Notes: generated by a model from the letters alone, not told the origin. Shown: positions 50,135 to 59,206, numbered from the stretch's first letter. The stretch: DNA of 64,000 nt from Acidilobaceae archaeon (GCA_026413755.1 JAOAKH010000002.1:37348-101347), one strand, 5' to 3'. Numbers and translations: made by a program.

Positions 50135-50956
50135 TTACCCTATTCTCCCCAGGTACTCTGCTTTCAGGAACCTCTCCAGGAGGAGCATGAAGGTAGCGCT
50201 TATGGCTAGCAGCACTATAGCTGCGGCGGAGGCAAACTGCATGTTGTAGCCGCTGGCGCTGTAGAGGAGCATGGGGAGGGTCTGGATGTAGGGGAGCCCT
50301 ATGAAGAACGTGCCTGTGAACTCGTCTAAGGAGTAGAGGAACACAAAGACCGTGCTGGCGAGGAGGCCGGGGACCCCTAGGGGGAGCGTGACGCGGAGGA
50401 AGGCCCCTAGAGGCCCTGCGCCGCTCACGCGGGCTGCTTCCTCTAGCTCCGGCGGGATCGCCTTGAAGGTGGCGGTGTTTATCCAGATCGCGAAGACCAT
50501 CGACGGCATCATGTGCGCTAACACTACTCCAGGTATGGTACCCACGAGGTCGTAAGCGTAGAACACTCTCATGAGGTTCACGTAGATAGGCTGGAGCGGG
50601 AAGATCTGCGGCATCAGGAAGAGGAAGAGCAGCAGGGGCTTGAAAGGCACTTTGTATCGAGCTAGAGCGTAGCTCGCGGGAATGGATATGAGCTGGGTGA
50701 CCACCACGGTTATTATAGCTATGATTAAGCTGTACCTCAGCGCGCCCACCACGCTCACTGCGCCTATGGCATAGCCCTTCCTGACGCCGAGGGCCTCTAG
50801 CCAGTAGTCCAAGCCCACCTCCTGGGGCAGAGGGCTGGGCCAGTACCACTTGAGCGCGAAGGACCAGAGGAGGAGGCTGCTGAGGGGGAGCGCTATCGAG
50901 AAGAAGAGGAGGACCAGCAGCAGCAGCTTCAAGGCAAGCCTAACGCTCGTATACAC
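50135..50956 (-). CDS. ABC importer permease, MalG type
   Basis: The 273-residue product has six membrane segments. The cytoplasmic EAA loop reads E-E-A-A-R-V-S-G-A-G-P near residue 180, the contact with the ATPase. Carbohydrate (CUT1), iron or polyamine importers share this form, and the substrate cannot be assigned. It is third in the operon and overlaps the upstream permease by 17 bases. The stop lies just before the promoter of tRNA-Arg. Confidence 0.9.
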   Translation of the reverse strand: MYTSVRLALKLLLLVLLFFSIALPLSSLLLWSFALKWYWPSPLPQEVGLDYWLEALGVRKGYAIGAVSVVGALRYSLIIAIITVVVTQLISIPASYALARYKVPFKPLLLFLFLMPQIFPLQPIYVNLMRVFYAYDLVGTIPGVVLAHMMPSMVFAIWINTATFKAIPPELEEAARVSGAGPLGAFLRVTLPLGVPGLLASTVFVFLYSLDEFTGTFFIGLPYIQTLPMLLYSASGYNMQFASAAAIVLLAISATFMLLLERFLKAEYLGRIG

Positions 50957-51761
50957 CCCTTCTCACCATCTCCCTGAGGTAGAAGGCGGCGAAGGCGCTG
51001 ACCAGCAGGAAAGAGATCACGCCCAGGGCGTTGGCTGTGGCCCAGTCTCCAAACATGGTAACCCTGTGGGCTATGTCCACTGTTATTGCAGTGGGCCTCG
51101 CGCCGCCGATCAGCATGTATGGGAGCGTGAAAGTAGCGACGTTAGATGCGTACGCAAGGGCGAAGGCAATTGCTATGGTAGATCTGGCCATTGGTATCAG
51201 CACCTCCGTCACCACGCGCAGATCTCCCGCCCCTGCCACGCGGGCTGCCTCTATGTACTCGTCCTTCACCATGAGGAAGCCGCTCAGGATGATGAGGGTC
51301 ATGAAGGGGGCCTGCTTCCAAACGAAGCCTATGACTAACCCCTTCCAGTCAAAGAACTCTATGGGTTGAGAGAGGCCTAGGTTGAAAAGCAGCATGTTCA
51401 GCGTCCCGTGGGGAGCCAGGAAGCCCCTCATCATCTGGGCTACAACTACGAAGGGGAGGAATATGGGGATGCGGTAGAGCTGGTTTATGAGGGACTTAAC
51501 TATGCCGTCCGCCCCAAGCCTTAGGTATGCTGCCAGCGCTATCCCAATGGCGCCTGCTATTAGCGCGCTGAGCAGAGAGGTCCAGAAGGTGAACGCCACG
51601 TCCTCCATGTATACCTCGTAAACACGCCTGTAGTGCTCCAGCGTTAGCCTCCCTTCGCTGGTGAAGCTTACGTAGACAGCTAGCGCGAAAGGGTAGAGGT
51701 AGAGGAGCACTATCACGAGGAGCGCGGGGAGAACAAGCAGGGAGCCGTACAAGCGCCTCAC
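50940..51761 (-). CDS. ABC importer permease, MalF/UgpA type
   Basis: The 273-residue product has six membrane segments and the EAA loop I-E-A-A-R-V-A-G-A-G-D near residue 172. It pairs with the MalG-type permease to form the channel. The start overlaps the stop of the ATPase gene by four bases. The short periplasmic-side loop between the first helices differs from the large P2 loop of E. coli MalF. Confidence 0.9.
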   Translation of the reverse strand: MRRLYGSLLVLPALLVIVLLYLYPFALAVYVSFTSEGRLTLEHYRRVYEVYMEDVAFTFWTSLLSALIAGAIGIALAAYLRLGADGIVKSLINQLYRIPIFLPFVVVAQMMRGFLAPHGTLNMLLFNLGLSQPIEFFDWKGLVIGFVWKQAPFMTLIILSGFLMVKDEYIEAARVAGAGDLRVVTEVLIPMARSTIAIAFALAYASNVATFTLPYMLIGGARPTAITVDIAHRVTMFGDWATANALGVISFLLVSAFAAFYLREMVRRGVYER

Positions 51762-52804
51762 CTGCCCACAATTATTGCCTTTGCAGGATCTATGCTTGCC
51801 CTCACCTCCTCCCCTACCCTTAGCGAGGGCTCAGGGCTCCTGAGCTTCAGCTCTATGCCGCCGCAGTCCAGCCTGTACTCCACTCTCTCCCCCATGTAGG
51901 TCTCCCTGCTCACCCTGCAGCGGAGCGAGTTGTCCCCCTCCCCCAGCCTCACCGCCTCAGGCCTGAGCACCAGCAGCACCTCCTTTGAGGGCCGAGAACC
52001 CTTCGAGACCCTCGCCTTCAGCTCCGCGCCGCTGCTGAGCCTCACCACGCCGTAAGCGCCGTCAAGCGAAAGGAGAGAGGCAGGGACCGCCACGCTGTCC
52101 CCTATGAAGGTAGCCACGAAAGGGTCGGCGGGCTCCTTGTATATCTCTGCGGGCGACCCTACCTGGATAACCCTCCCCGCGTTCATGACGGCTATCTTGT
52201 CAGATATGGCCATGGCCTCGCTCTGGTCGTGGGTTACGTACACTGTCGTTATCCTGAGCGATTTAAGAAGGGAGCGCAGCTCATGTCTTAGCTCCTCCCT
52301 CAGCTTTGCGTCCAGGTTGCTGAGAGGCTCGTCCATGAGCACCACATCTGGGTTCGGGGCTATGGCCCTAGCTAGGGCCACCCTCTGCTGCTGGCCGCCG
52401 GAGAGCTGGGAGGGGTACCTGCTCTCCATGCCGGAGAGCTTCACGAGCTCCAGCACTTCCTTTACTCTCCTCCTTATCTCCTCCTTGCCGTAACCTCTCA
52501 TCCTAAGCCCGAAGGCCACGTTGTCGAAGACGGTCATGTGGGGCCAGAGGGCGTAGTTCTGAAAGACCATACCGAAGTTCCTCCTCTCGGGCGGTAGGTC
52601 CGTTATGTCCCTCCCGGAGAAGATCACGGAGCCGTTATCAGGCTTCAACAGGCCCGCAATTATTCTGAGGGTCGTTGACTTGCCGCAGCCGCTAGGGCCG
52701 AGGAGGGAGAGTATTTCCCCCTTCTCCACGCTAAAGCTGACTTCGTTAACTGCGAGCACTTTCCCAAATCTCTTCGTGATCCTCCTGAGCTCCAGGTGCG
52801 CCAT
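51758..52804 (-). CDS. ABC importer ATPase, MalK/UgpC type
   Basis: The 348-residue product has Walker A G-P-S-G-C-G-K-S-T near residue 35, Q-loop V-F-Q-N-Y-A-L-W-P, signature L-S-G-G-Q-Q-Q-R near 134, Walker B V-V-L-M-D-E-P near 153 and the H-loop V-T-H-D-Q-S. The C-terminal 110 residues form a TOBE/OB-type domain as in MalK and related importers. It is the first gene of the operon. No substrate-binding protein gene precedes or follows the three genes. A minus-strand TATA sequence (CATATATAC, about 52834-52842) lies some 34 bases upstream of the ATG. Confidence 0.94.
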   Translation of the reverse strand: MAHLELRRITKRFGKVLAVNEVSFSVEKGEILSLLGPSGCGKSTTLRIIAGLLKPDNGSVIFSGRDITDLPPERRNFGMVFQNYALWPHMTVFDNVAFGLRMRGYGKEEIRRRVKEVLELVKLSGMESRYPSQLSGGQQQRVALARAIAPNPDVVLMDEPLSNLDAKLREELRHELRSLLKSLRITTVYVTHDQSEAMAISDKIAVMNAGRVIQVGSPAEIYKEPADPFVATFIGDSVAVPASLLSLDGAYGVVRLSSGAELKARVSKGSRPSKEVLLVLRPEAVRLGEGDNSLRCRVSRETYMGERVEYRLDCGGIELKLRSPEPSLRVGEEVRASIDPAKAIIVGR

Positions 52805-52924
52805 GGCTCCTGTGAGGACGGAGGGCTGGGAAGTGTATATATGGGTAAACTATATATAAAATTTAGATAACCTAATAAGCTAAAAATATAACCTCAGCTG
52901 AAACGTCGTTCATGGTGAAGCAAC
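52805..52924. promoter_or_regulatory. Divergent promoter region: ABC operon and peroxiredoxin
   Basis: This AT-rich gap holds three TATA-like stretches: GTATATATG (52836-52844) placed for the ABC ATPase on the minus strand, TATATATAAA (52851-52860), and TAAAAATATA (52881-52890), about 39 bases before the peroxiredoxin GTG. The second could serve either direction. Confidence 0.45.
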
Positions 52925-53626
52925 GTGCCTATAACGATACCCAGCATTGGGGAGGAGTTCCCGGACCTCTTAGTGGAGACCACCCACGGCGTGAAGAGGC
53001 TGCCCCACGACTACCATGGCAAGTGGTTCGTCTTCTTCTCCCACCCAGCCGACTTCACGCCCGTCTGCACCACGGAGTTCATATCCTTTGCGCTGAGATA
53101 TGAGGAGTTCAGGAGGCTGAACACGGAGCTCATAGGGCTGAGCGTTGATCAGAGCTACTCCCATATAAAGTGGGTGGAGTGGATAGAGAGCACGTTCAAG
53201 ATCAGGATACCCTTCCCCATCATTGCAGACCCGGCGGGCAAGGTCTCTCAGGCCCTCGGCCTCATGCACTTGCAGGGCGGAGCGAAGACTGTCAGGGCAG
53301 TGTTCATAGTTGACCCCAGAGGGGTCATAAGGGCCATCCTCTACTACCCGCTGGAGCTAGGGAGGAACGTTAACGAGATCCTCAGGCTCATAAAGGCCTT
53401 CCAAGTCAGCGACGAGCTGAGGAGGGCCATTCCTTCCGACTGGCCCGACAGCGACTCCATAGGGAGCGCAGTCATAGTCCCGCCGCCCAGCACAGTGGCA
53501 GAGGCGGAGGAGAGGAAAGCCAAGTTCAAGTGCTACGACTGGTGGTTCTGCGTCGACGAGAACGTGAGGCCTGAGGACGTGGAGGAGGCGAGGAGGCTCC
53601 TACAGATAAGGAGGCCCCTTAAGTAG
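52925..53626 (+). CDS. Peroxiredoxin, ApTPx/Prx6-like
   Basis: This enzyme reduces hydrogen and alkyl peroxides. The 233-residue product closely follows Aeropyrum ApTPx: the peroxidatic Cys48 in T-P-V-C-T-T-E, and two C-terminal cysteines, Cys203 and Cys209, in K-C-Y-D-W-W-F-C, spaced as in that enzyme. R-Y-E-E-F-R-R-L and S-H-I-K-W-V-E-W-I also match. The family forms decameric rings. It lies directly upstream of the cytochrome bd genes on the same strand, fitting a role in handling oxygen by-products. The start is GTG 52925. Confidence 0.95.
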   Translation: MPITIPSIGEEFPDLLVETTHGVKRLPHDYHGKWFVFFSHPADFTPVCTTEFISFALRYEEFRRLNTELIGLSVDQSYSHIKWVEWIESTFKIRIPFPIIADPAGKVSQALGLMHLQGGAKTVRAVFIVDPRGVIRAILYYPLELGRNVNEILRLIKAFQVSDELRRAIPSDWPDSDSIGSAVIVPPPSTVAEAEERKAKFKCYDWWFCVDENVRPEDVEEARRLLQIRRPLK

Positions 53627-53633
53627 CCCCCTC

Positions 53634-53703
53634 CCTTTTTTATATATATTTGCGGCAATATAATGCTATATAAGGTTTAGAATACAGTTCTGAATTACGC
53701 GAG
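53634..53703 (+). promoter_or_regulatory. Peroxiredoxin T-run terminator and cydA promoter
   Basis: A T6 run right after the peroxiredoxin stop (about 53636-53641) is a likely terminator. Downstream, CTATATAAGG (about 53662-53671) is a strong TATA box, 37 bases before the cydA GTG, which also has GAGGTG just upstream. So cydA should have its own promoter. Confidence 0.5.
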
Positions 53704-55347
53704 GTGGGCACGGTGGCTGACTATATGCAGTGGGTGTTGAACCTCTCGGCCCTAGGCGTCTACTTCCATGGGATCTTCGTTTCTATCACTCTCGGCCTAC
53801 CCCTAGCCATGATGGCCTTCCTCTACCTCTACAGGAAGACCGGCGACGAGGCCTACATGAAGGCTACTAAGCTAGCCACTGTCGTTCTCTCCATAAACTT
53901 TGCTCTAGGAGCCATAAACGGTACCCTAGTGGAGTTCGGGCTCCTCACCGTTTGGCCTGGGTCGCTGATAGTAGTTGCCTCCACAGCGCTCGCGCCGCTG
54001 GCGCTAGAGCTCATAGCCTTCTCCATGGAGGTAGCCCTCCTCATCCTGTTCGTAGTCACCCTTGGCAAGGTGAGCGCCGGCCTGAGCATGGGCATCCTTG
54101 GAGCTTACTGGGCCTTCGCCCTATTCTCTGGACTGCTCATCACCGCCGTAAACTCCTGGCAGCAGGCCCCGTGGGGCACAGGGCCTCTTGCTAAGGCCCT
54201 CTACCCGTTCATGCCAGAGTTCGGGCCCCTTGCTGTGGACGCACAGAAGCTCGTGGCTGTTAAGATATTCGCGCTAGCCAGCGGCGAGAGCCTGCAGACT
54301 ATCCTGCAGGGAGCCGGCGTGGCAGAGGTAGTGGGCATCGTCGTTAACGATCCCTACATAATCTTAAAGAGCCCCTACGCGTGGGTCTCCATAGCCCATA
54401 ACCTCCTTGCAGCAGTAATAGTGGGGGCCTCCATAGCCCTCTTTGCCTGGGCATACAGGTACTACGTTACTGGCAACCAGTACTACCTGAAGCTGCTCTC
54501 TGCAATCATAGTGCCTCTGCTAGCCTTAGCTCTCGTGCAGCCCACCATTGTAGGCCACGAGATGGCAGTAATGGCTGTGAACTACAACCCCACTAAGTGG
54601 GCCATGGTAGAGGGCGCAGAGAAGACCAAGTACAGCCCCATCAAGGCTCTGCTAGCCTACGGAGACCCCAACCACCCCATCTACGGCTTCGATCACTTCG
54701 AGAAGATGTGCATGGAGCAGAAGGCCACAGTAGGGGAGGTGGCCCTCAGCGTAGGCCTTGACGAGAAGACGCTGAGGGAGCTAGGCTCTAGGCTGGGCCT
54801 TCAGCTCGACGGCAGCCTCGAGGCCGTGCTGAAGACGCCGGTAAGAGACGTGTGCCTCGCTGACCTCCAGAAGGCAAAGGAGAGGCTTAGCAAGGTGCAC
54901 TACGCTTACTACACAAAGATAGGCAGTGCTGTGAGCGCTGTCATTGCAACTGTGGCGCTTGCTGCCATGCTAGTCAGGATACCCGTAGTGAGTCCGATAG
55001 TCTCCTTTGCCGAGTCTCTTGCTTCTCGCTTCGTGAACAGGAGGGCCCTCGTGCTGCTCCTTGCAGCCATAATAGCCATTGGCTTTGCCGCCACTAGTGC
55101 GCTGGGCTGGTATGTGAGGGAGGTTGGCAGGAAGCCCTGGACCATTTACGGGCTAGTGTATCCAGAGGAGATAGTGAGCGTAGTTGACTACGCCACCTCA
55201 CCTGCCTTCATTGCCTTTGCTGCCTTCATCATCCTTGCCATAAACATGAGCGGCATTGCCGCGCTGATCTTCGTGGCTAGCAGGGCAGATGAGATATCCG
55301 AGGCCGTAAGGAGGGCAATAGAGGCCATTAAGGGCAGCAAGGCCTAA
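53704..55347 (+). CDS. cydA: Cytochrome bd-type oxidase subunit I
   Basis: This membrane subunit of a bd-type quinol oxidase reduces oxygen to water. The 547-residue product has about nine or ten membrane segments. His22 in F-H-G-I-F matches the heme b595 ligand near the N terminus; N-S-W-Q-Q-A-P-W-G near residue 153 matches the N-S-W-M-Q motif; E-V-G-R-K-P-W near 475 matches the G-R-Q-P-W motif. A hydrophilic Q-loop-like region lies at about 290-395. The start is GTG 53704. The next gene is a second CydA-like subunit rather than CydB. Confidence 0.93.
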   Translation: MGTVADYMQWVLNLSALGVYFHGIFVSITLGLPLAMMAFLYLYRKTGDEAYMKATKLATVVLSINFALGAINGTLVEFGLLTVWPGSLIVVASTALAPLALELIAFSMEVALLILFVVTLGKVSAGLSMGILGAYWAFALFSGLLITAVNSWQQAPWGTGPLAKALYPFMPEFGPLAVDAQKLVAVKIFALASGESLQTILQGAGVAEVVGIVVNDPYIILKSPYAWVSIAHNLLAAVIVGASIALFAWAYRYYVTGNQYYLKLLSAIIVPLLALALVQPTIVGHEMAVMAVNYNPTKWAMVEGAEKTKYSPIKALLAYGDPNHPIYGFDHFEKMCMEQKATVGEVALSVGLDEKTLRELGSRLGLQLDGSLEAVLKTPVRDVCLADLQKAKERLSKVHYAYYTKIGSAVSAVIATVALAAMLVRIPVVSPIVSFAESLASRFVNRRALVLLLAAIIAIGFAATSALGWYVREVGRKPWTIYGLVYPEEIVSVVDYATSPAFIAFAAFIILAINMSGIAALIFVASRADEISEAVRRAIEAIKGSKA

Positions 55348-55364
55348 ACGAGAGGTGAAGCGGG

Positions 55365-56483
55365 CTGAACTACGAGACAATTGCTTTTATTATTTTGGGC
55401 ATTAGCCTCATAGTCCACGTAGGCCTAGTCTCAGTAACGCTAGGCGTTGGGCTCATAACGGCCATATACAGGTACTTAGCTTACGCGAGGAACGACAGCT
55501 ACTTGGAGGTCTTTGCTAGGAGGGCCTTTAGGCTGCTGGCCGTCACAGAGCTCTTCTCCGGCGTCTGGGGGACTATCATAACAGTGGTCCTGGCGGGCTT
55601 CTTCACAGGCCTCTTTGCCCTCCTTGCCAACGTGCTCTTCACGCCCATCGTCATAGCCCTCATAGGCATAATGATAAGGATACCCTCTATAGCCATCTTC
55701 TGGTACACCTGGGGCAGGATCGACCCGAGGACTCACAGCATTTTAGGCTTCGTCATGGCCCTCTCGGGCTTCATGATCCCGCTGGGCTTCAGGGCACTTA
55801 TGAGCGACATCACTGCCCCAGTAGCGATAGGCTCCTTCCTGAACAAGCAGCCCTTTGGCGCATTTGACGCATACTTCAGCTCCATCTACTGGAACCTCTA
55901 TCTGCACACTGTGCTTGCTGTGATATCTGTGGGCGGCTTCATGGTAGTTTCCATTATGGCCCTCGACGGCGACGCGAAGGGAGTGAAGATAGCGGCCCCC
56001 TACGCCTTCCTCCCCCTAGTGGCTCAGTTCCTCGTAGGGCCGCTCTACCTCCTGCAGCTGCACTTCAGCAGCCCCTACGTCTTTGACGCCCTCGTAAGGA
56101 TCGACAAGCTCCTGCAGGGCTCCGGAGGCCTCTTCTCGCCAGCCTTTGCCGTGAAGGTGCTCTCTGCCCTCCTGCTTCTCTGGATAGGCCTGAACATCTA
56201 CCTGGGCGCTAGGAGGGGCGCGATAAGTCCATACGCGAAGTACGGAGGACTGCTTGCCATCTTTGTGGCAGTAGTGGGCGAGATCGTTAACTCCGGCTCC
56301 AGGTACCCATACATGATAGTGCTGGACTCTGCCGGCAAGCGCATAGAGGAGTACTTCAACTACTACATTGCCATTGGCGACGTGTTTCCTGCAGTAATAG
56401 TCATACTGTTCTTCCTGATAATGTCGCTCGTGATCTTCACAATAGCAGCATACTACGCGCTCATCAGGAAGTTTGTAGTGTAA
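55365..56483 (+). CDS. CydA-like second oxidase subunit (CydA' type)
   Basis: The product is a nine- to ten-segment membrane protein that does not look like CydB. Its start, L-I-V-H-V-G-L-V-S-V-T-L-G, aligns with F-H-G-I-F-V-S-I-T-L-G of the upstream CydA, suggesting origin by cydA duplication, as in the CydAA' oxidases described for archaea such as Caldivirga. G-I-M-I-R-I-P-S and G-F-M-I-P-L-G-F are further CydA-like elements; the G-R-Q-P-W motif is absent. The frame opens 10 codons before the first TTG (55395). A CTG at 55365, six bases after GAGGTGA, would give a full first helix with His18 and is proposed as start. Confidence 0.7.
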   Translation: MNYETIAFIILGISLIVHVGLVSVTLGVGLITAIYRYLAYARNDSYLEVFARRAFRLLAVTELFSGVWGTIITVVLAGFFTGLFALLANVLFTPIVIALIGIMIRIPSIAIFWYTWGRIDPRTHSILGFVMALSGFMIPLGFRALMSDITAPVAIGSFLNKQPFGAFDAYFSSIYWNLYLHTVLAVISVGGFMVVSIMALDGDAKGVKIAAPYAFLPLVAQFLVGPLYLLQLHFSSPYVFDALVRIDKLLQGSGGLFSPAFAVKVLSALLLLWIGLNIYLGARRGAISPYAKYGGLLAIFVAVVGEIVNSGSRYPYMIVLDSAGKRIEEYFNYYIAIGDVFPAVIVILFFLIMSLVIFTIAAYYALIRKFVV

Positions 56484-56521
56484 CCTTATTCTCCCTCCCC
56501 CTTTTTCTTTCTCGAGCACCG

Positions 56522-57970
56522 TTGAGGGTATGGATGCTTAGCTTTGAGCTCTCTGGCATAGCAGGCCTCGGCGGCTTAGGAGAGGCAGTGCGCGGCAGAG
56601 CGCTCGCCCTAGCTAGGAGAGGTCACGAAGTAACGGTCTTCATGCCCTCGCACGGAGCCTGCAGGGGGAGGAGGGATCTGCCCTTCCTTGCCTGCGGCAG
56701 AAAGCTGGGGATCTGGGGAGAACCACATGACTACTGCGTGAGCGCCTGCGAGGAGCAGGTGGAGAGGGTAAGGGTAGTCCTCTTCCGGAGCGCCTGGGGG
56801 CAGGCGTGGGTGCTGGACCACCAGCCCATATACGCTTACGTGGAGGAGAAGGCGTCCCTCTTTGCCAGGGCTATGAGATCTTACGCAGCGCAGCACCCCT
56901 GGCCGGACTTGCTGGAGGCCCACGACTGGCACTCAGTCCTGGCAGGCGTGGCGGTAAAGCAGGAGGCAGAGCGCAGGGGCTACGCCTTGCCCCTCCTCTA
57001 CTCAATACACCTCTCTGGCTCGCCCAGCTTCCCGTGGCACTATGCCTCGGAGAGCTGGAGCGGTTTGGAGGACATGCCCCACAAGGTCTGGAGGCCTCAC
57101 GCCCACTACTGGACCAGCTATAGGGCGGCGTGGGACTCTGTGGGCGGGAACGTGGAGGCCTTCGGCGTGCTGGAAGCAGACCTCATCTCTACGGTCAGCT
57201 GGTCCTACCTGAGGGAGGAGCTGGAGAGGAAGTACGGCAGCTGGATAGAGGGGAAGTCGTGCGTGGCCTACAACGTAGTGGAACCCAGGGTGGAGATAAG
57301 GGGGGAGAGCTGGTGGGAGCTGGCTGCAAGGGAGCCAGGCCTCGGCGAGCTAACGCCGGGAGTGCCTATGATAGCTCTAGCGCGCATGGTCTGGCAGAAA
57401 GGGCTAGACGTAGCCATAAGGGCCTTGGACTACGCCCCCAGCGTGAGGCTGCTCGTCTCTGGCATAAGCGTGGGCGACGAGGGGTATGAGGCATACCTGA
57501 GGAGGCTGGTGGAGGAGAGGTGGGGGAGAGTAAAGCTGGTAGGCCGGCTAGACCCGCAGGTGAAGTTCACCCTCATGGCCCGCTCTGCCGCCACAGTAGT
57601 CCCCTCGCGCACAGAGCCCTTCGGCATAGTGGCAGTTGAGTCCCTTGCCGCAGGGACGCCGGTAATAGCCTCTGCAGTGGGAGGGCTAAAGGAGATAGTG
57701 AGCGATGCGAGGCAGGGAGGGGCAGGCCTCCTCGTGAGGCCCGACGACCCATATGAGCTAGGCGTCGCGATGGAGTCCCTCGCGGCCGTTATGAGCGGCA
57801 GGCCTCACGAGTCGCGAGTGCCGGAGCTGAGAGGGCTCTCGGCGGAGGAGCTGAGGAGGAGGAGCATGGAGAGGGCGAGGGCCTTCAGCGAGGAGGCAAT
57901 TTACGACATGCTCATGAAGTGCTATTATAAGGCGCGGGAGATGGCCTATTATAGAGCAGTGACCCCCTGA
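56522..57970 (+). CDS. glgA: Glycogen synthase, GT5 type
   Basis: This glucosyltransferase extends alpha-1,4-glucan from a sugar nucleotide. The 482-residue product has a GT-B fold: the N-terminal glycine loop G-G-L-G-E-A-V near residue 18, E-A-H-D-W-H-S near 138, and Y-S-I-H near 163. The C-terminal domain has L-A-R-M-V-W-Q-K-G-L-D near 284 and the catalytic E-P-F-G-I-V-A-V-E-S near 363. Archaeal enzymes of this type can use ADP- or UDP-glucose. The start is TTG. It follows the oxidase genes by 38 bases with a T-rich stretch (56503-56512) between. Confidence 0.93.
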   Translation: MRVWMLSFELSGIAGLGGLGEAVRGRALALARRGHEVTVFMPSHGACRGRRDLPFLACGRKLGIWGEPHDYCVSACEEQVERVRVVLFRSAWGQAWVLDHQPIYAYVEEKASLFARAMRSYAAQHPWPDLLEAHDWHSVLAGVAVKQEAERRGYALPLLYSIHLSGSPSFPWHYASESWSGLEDMPHKVWRPHAHYWTSYRAAWDSVGGNVEAFGVLEADLISTVSWSYLREELERKYGSWIEGKSCVAYNVVEPRVEIRGESWWELAAREPGLGELTPGVPMIALARMVWQKGLDVAIRALDYAPSVRLLVSGISVGDEGYEAYLRRLVEERWGRVKLVGRLDPQVKFTLMARSAATVVPSRTEPFGIVAVESLAAGTPVIASAVGGLKEIVSDARQGGAGLLVRPDDPYELGVAMESLAAVMSGRPHESRVPELRGLSAEELRRRSMERARAFSEEAIYDMLMKCYYKAREMAYYRAVTP

Positions 57971-57981
57971 GGTGGCGTGCC

Positions 57982-58569
57982 TTGAGCTTCGAGGCTGGGA
58001 GGCTGCTCGGCGCGGCGGGCTCGCTCCTTGCTGCTACCTCCTTCCCCCTTATGCTGCTCTCCATCGGCCTGCCTCCCCTGCTGCCCCTCTCGCTCCTGCT
58101 GCTGCCTGCAGCCCTCGTCGCCATAGCTGCCTCCATGTACCTCCTCTCGCGCGCTTACGGAGAGGAGGGCATTGCGCGGGACTTCCTCCTTGCAGCTGCA
58201 GCGCCCCTTCTGGCCCTCCCCCTGGCCCTCGTCTTCTTTGCCCTCTCTCTCCTCTCCCTCCTGCTCCTCTCGCCTCTCCTTGCGCTGCTCTTTGCCGGCC
58301 TAGCCCTCCTCTCCCTGCCTATGCTGCTCTTGATCTCTGGCTACCTCTTCTTCCGCTCGCTCAGCTCCTTTGGCAGGAGGAGCGGCGAGTCGCTCTTCCA
58401 AGCTGCAGGAGCGCTGCTGCTCCTCAGCTCCATCTCTCTCTTGCTCGTGCTGACTGCCCCTCTCTTCCCCCTCCTTGCCCTCTCGTCCTTCATACTGCTC
58501 GCCGTGGGCTTCTACGGCCTAAGGCCTCCTAGCGCCCAGGCTACTCTTCCCTCCACCGGGACCTCGTGA
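57982..58569 (+). CDS. Membrane protein, DUF996-like
   Basis: The 195-residue product is very rich in leucine, with five membrane segments. The loop S-R-A-Y-G-E-E-G-I-A-R-D-F-L after helix 2 resembles the DUF996 family of archaeal membrane proteins, whose function is unknown. The start is TTG 57982, 11 bases after glgA, so it is probably co-transcribed. Its 3' end overlaps the convergent 221-residue gene by 29 bases. Confidence 0.62.
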   Translation: MSFEAGRLLGAAGSLLAATSFPLMLLSIGLPPLLPLSLLLLPAALVAIAASMYLLSRAYGEEGIARDFLLAAAAPLLALPLALVFFALSLLSLLLLSPLLALLFAGLALLSLPMLLLISGYLFFRSLSSFGRRSGESLFQAAGALLLLSSISLLLVLTAPLFPLLALSSFILLAVGFYGLRPPSAQATLPSTGTS

Positions 58570-59206
58570 CGTTCTTCCTGAGCTCATCGTGTATCCTCAC
58601 GATGTCCTTGACGCACCCCAGCCCTGCCTCCACCGCCACGTCTATCAAGTTGTGCTCCTTGAAGGCTGAAACTCGGTGGAGCTCAGCCTCGCCCATCGTT
58701 GCAAGCCTCGCCGCTAGGCCCTCGTCTCCTGGGCTCTCCATGAAGGCCACCATTGTGCCGCGCTTCCCCCTCACTTCCCTCCTTAGCAGCTTCTCCCTCC
58801 TCTCCCCAACGTCCCTCAGAAAGCTAGCGACGGCCCACCTGTCCCTCGGGTTCACGAGGTGGAACTCCCTCTCCACGTATCTGTTAGCGTACTTCAGCGC
58901 CACCTCTAGCCTATCTTTCCTGCCGAGCAGCTTTGCTATGGGGTAGTAGAGAAGGGCCATTTTTGGCGTGGTCGTGAAGAGCACGAAGACCTCGTCGCCG
59001 TTCTCCAGCTCGTACTTTGCCTTGAAGCCCACCAGGTAGCCGAGGAGCACATAGCTCTTGTCCCTCGGCTTGAAGTACTTCTCCAGCTCCACCGCTATGG
59101 TCCTCGTGAGCAGCAGCATCTCTTTCCTAACGCGGAAGTACCATATTACCATCGCTACCGCCATTACCGAGATGAGGGCTAGAATTGCGTACTCGAAGAG
59201 GCTCAC
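58541..59206 (-). CDS. Single-span membrane protein, last gene of the CstA-ArsA operon
   Basis: I do not recognise the family. The 221-residue product has one N-terminal membrane segment (about residues 5-25), a basic edge (F-R-V-R-K-E), then a cytoplasmic alpha/beta domain. Notable segments are Y-V-L-L-G-Y-L-V-G-F-K-A-K-Y, E-V-F-V-L-F-T-T-T-P, R-Y-V-E-R-E-F-H and the C-terminal helices ending R-I-H-D-E-L-R-K-N. No active site is evident. The start overlaps the ArsA stop by four bases, so the two are made together; it could anchor ArsA to the membrane. Confidence 0.65.
   Translation of the reverse strand: MSLFEYAILALISVMAVAMVIWYFRVRKEMLLLTRTIAVELEKYFKPRDKSYVLLGYLVGFKAKYELENGDEVFVLFTTTPKMALLYYPIAKLLGRKDRLEVALKYANRYVEREFHLVNPRDRWAVASFLRDVGERREKLLRREVRGKRGTMVAFMESPGDEGLAARLATMGEAELHRVSAFKEHNLIDVAVEAGLGCVKDIVRIHDELRKNVTRSRWREE

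Noticed and set aside
57972..58532. Alternative plus frame overlapping the DUF996-like gene
   Set aside because: The frame starting at 57982 gives regular membrane helices; the other is a Cys/Pro/Leu-rich out-of-frame reading.
58566..58946. Plus-strand frame opposite the 221-residue membrane protein
   Set aside because: The minus frame is coupled to ArsA by a four-base overlap and has a clear membrane segment; the plus reading is serine/leucine-rich shadow.
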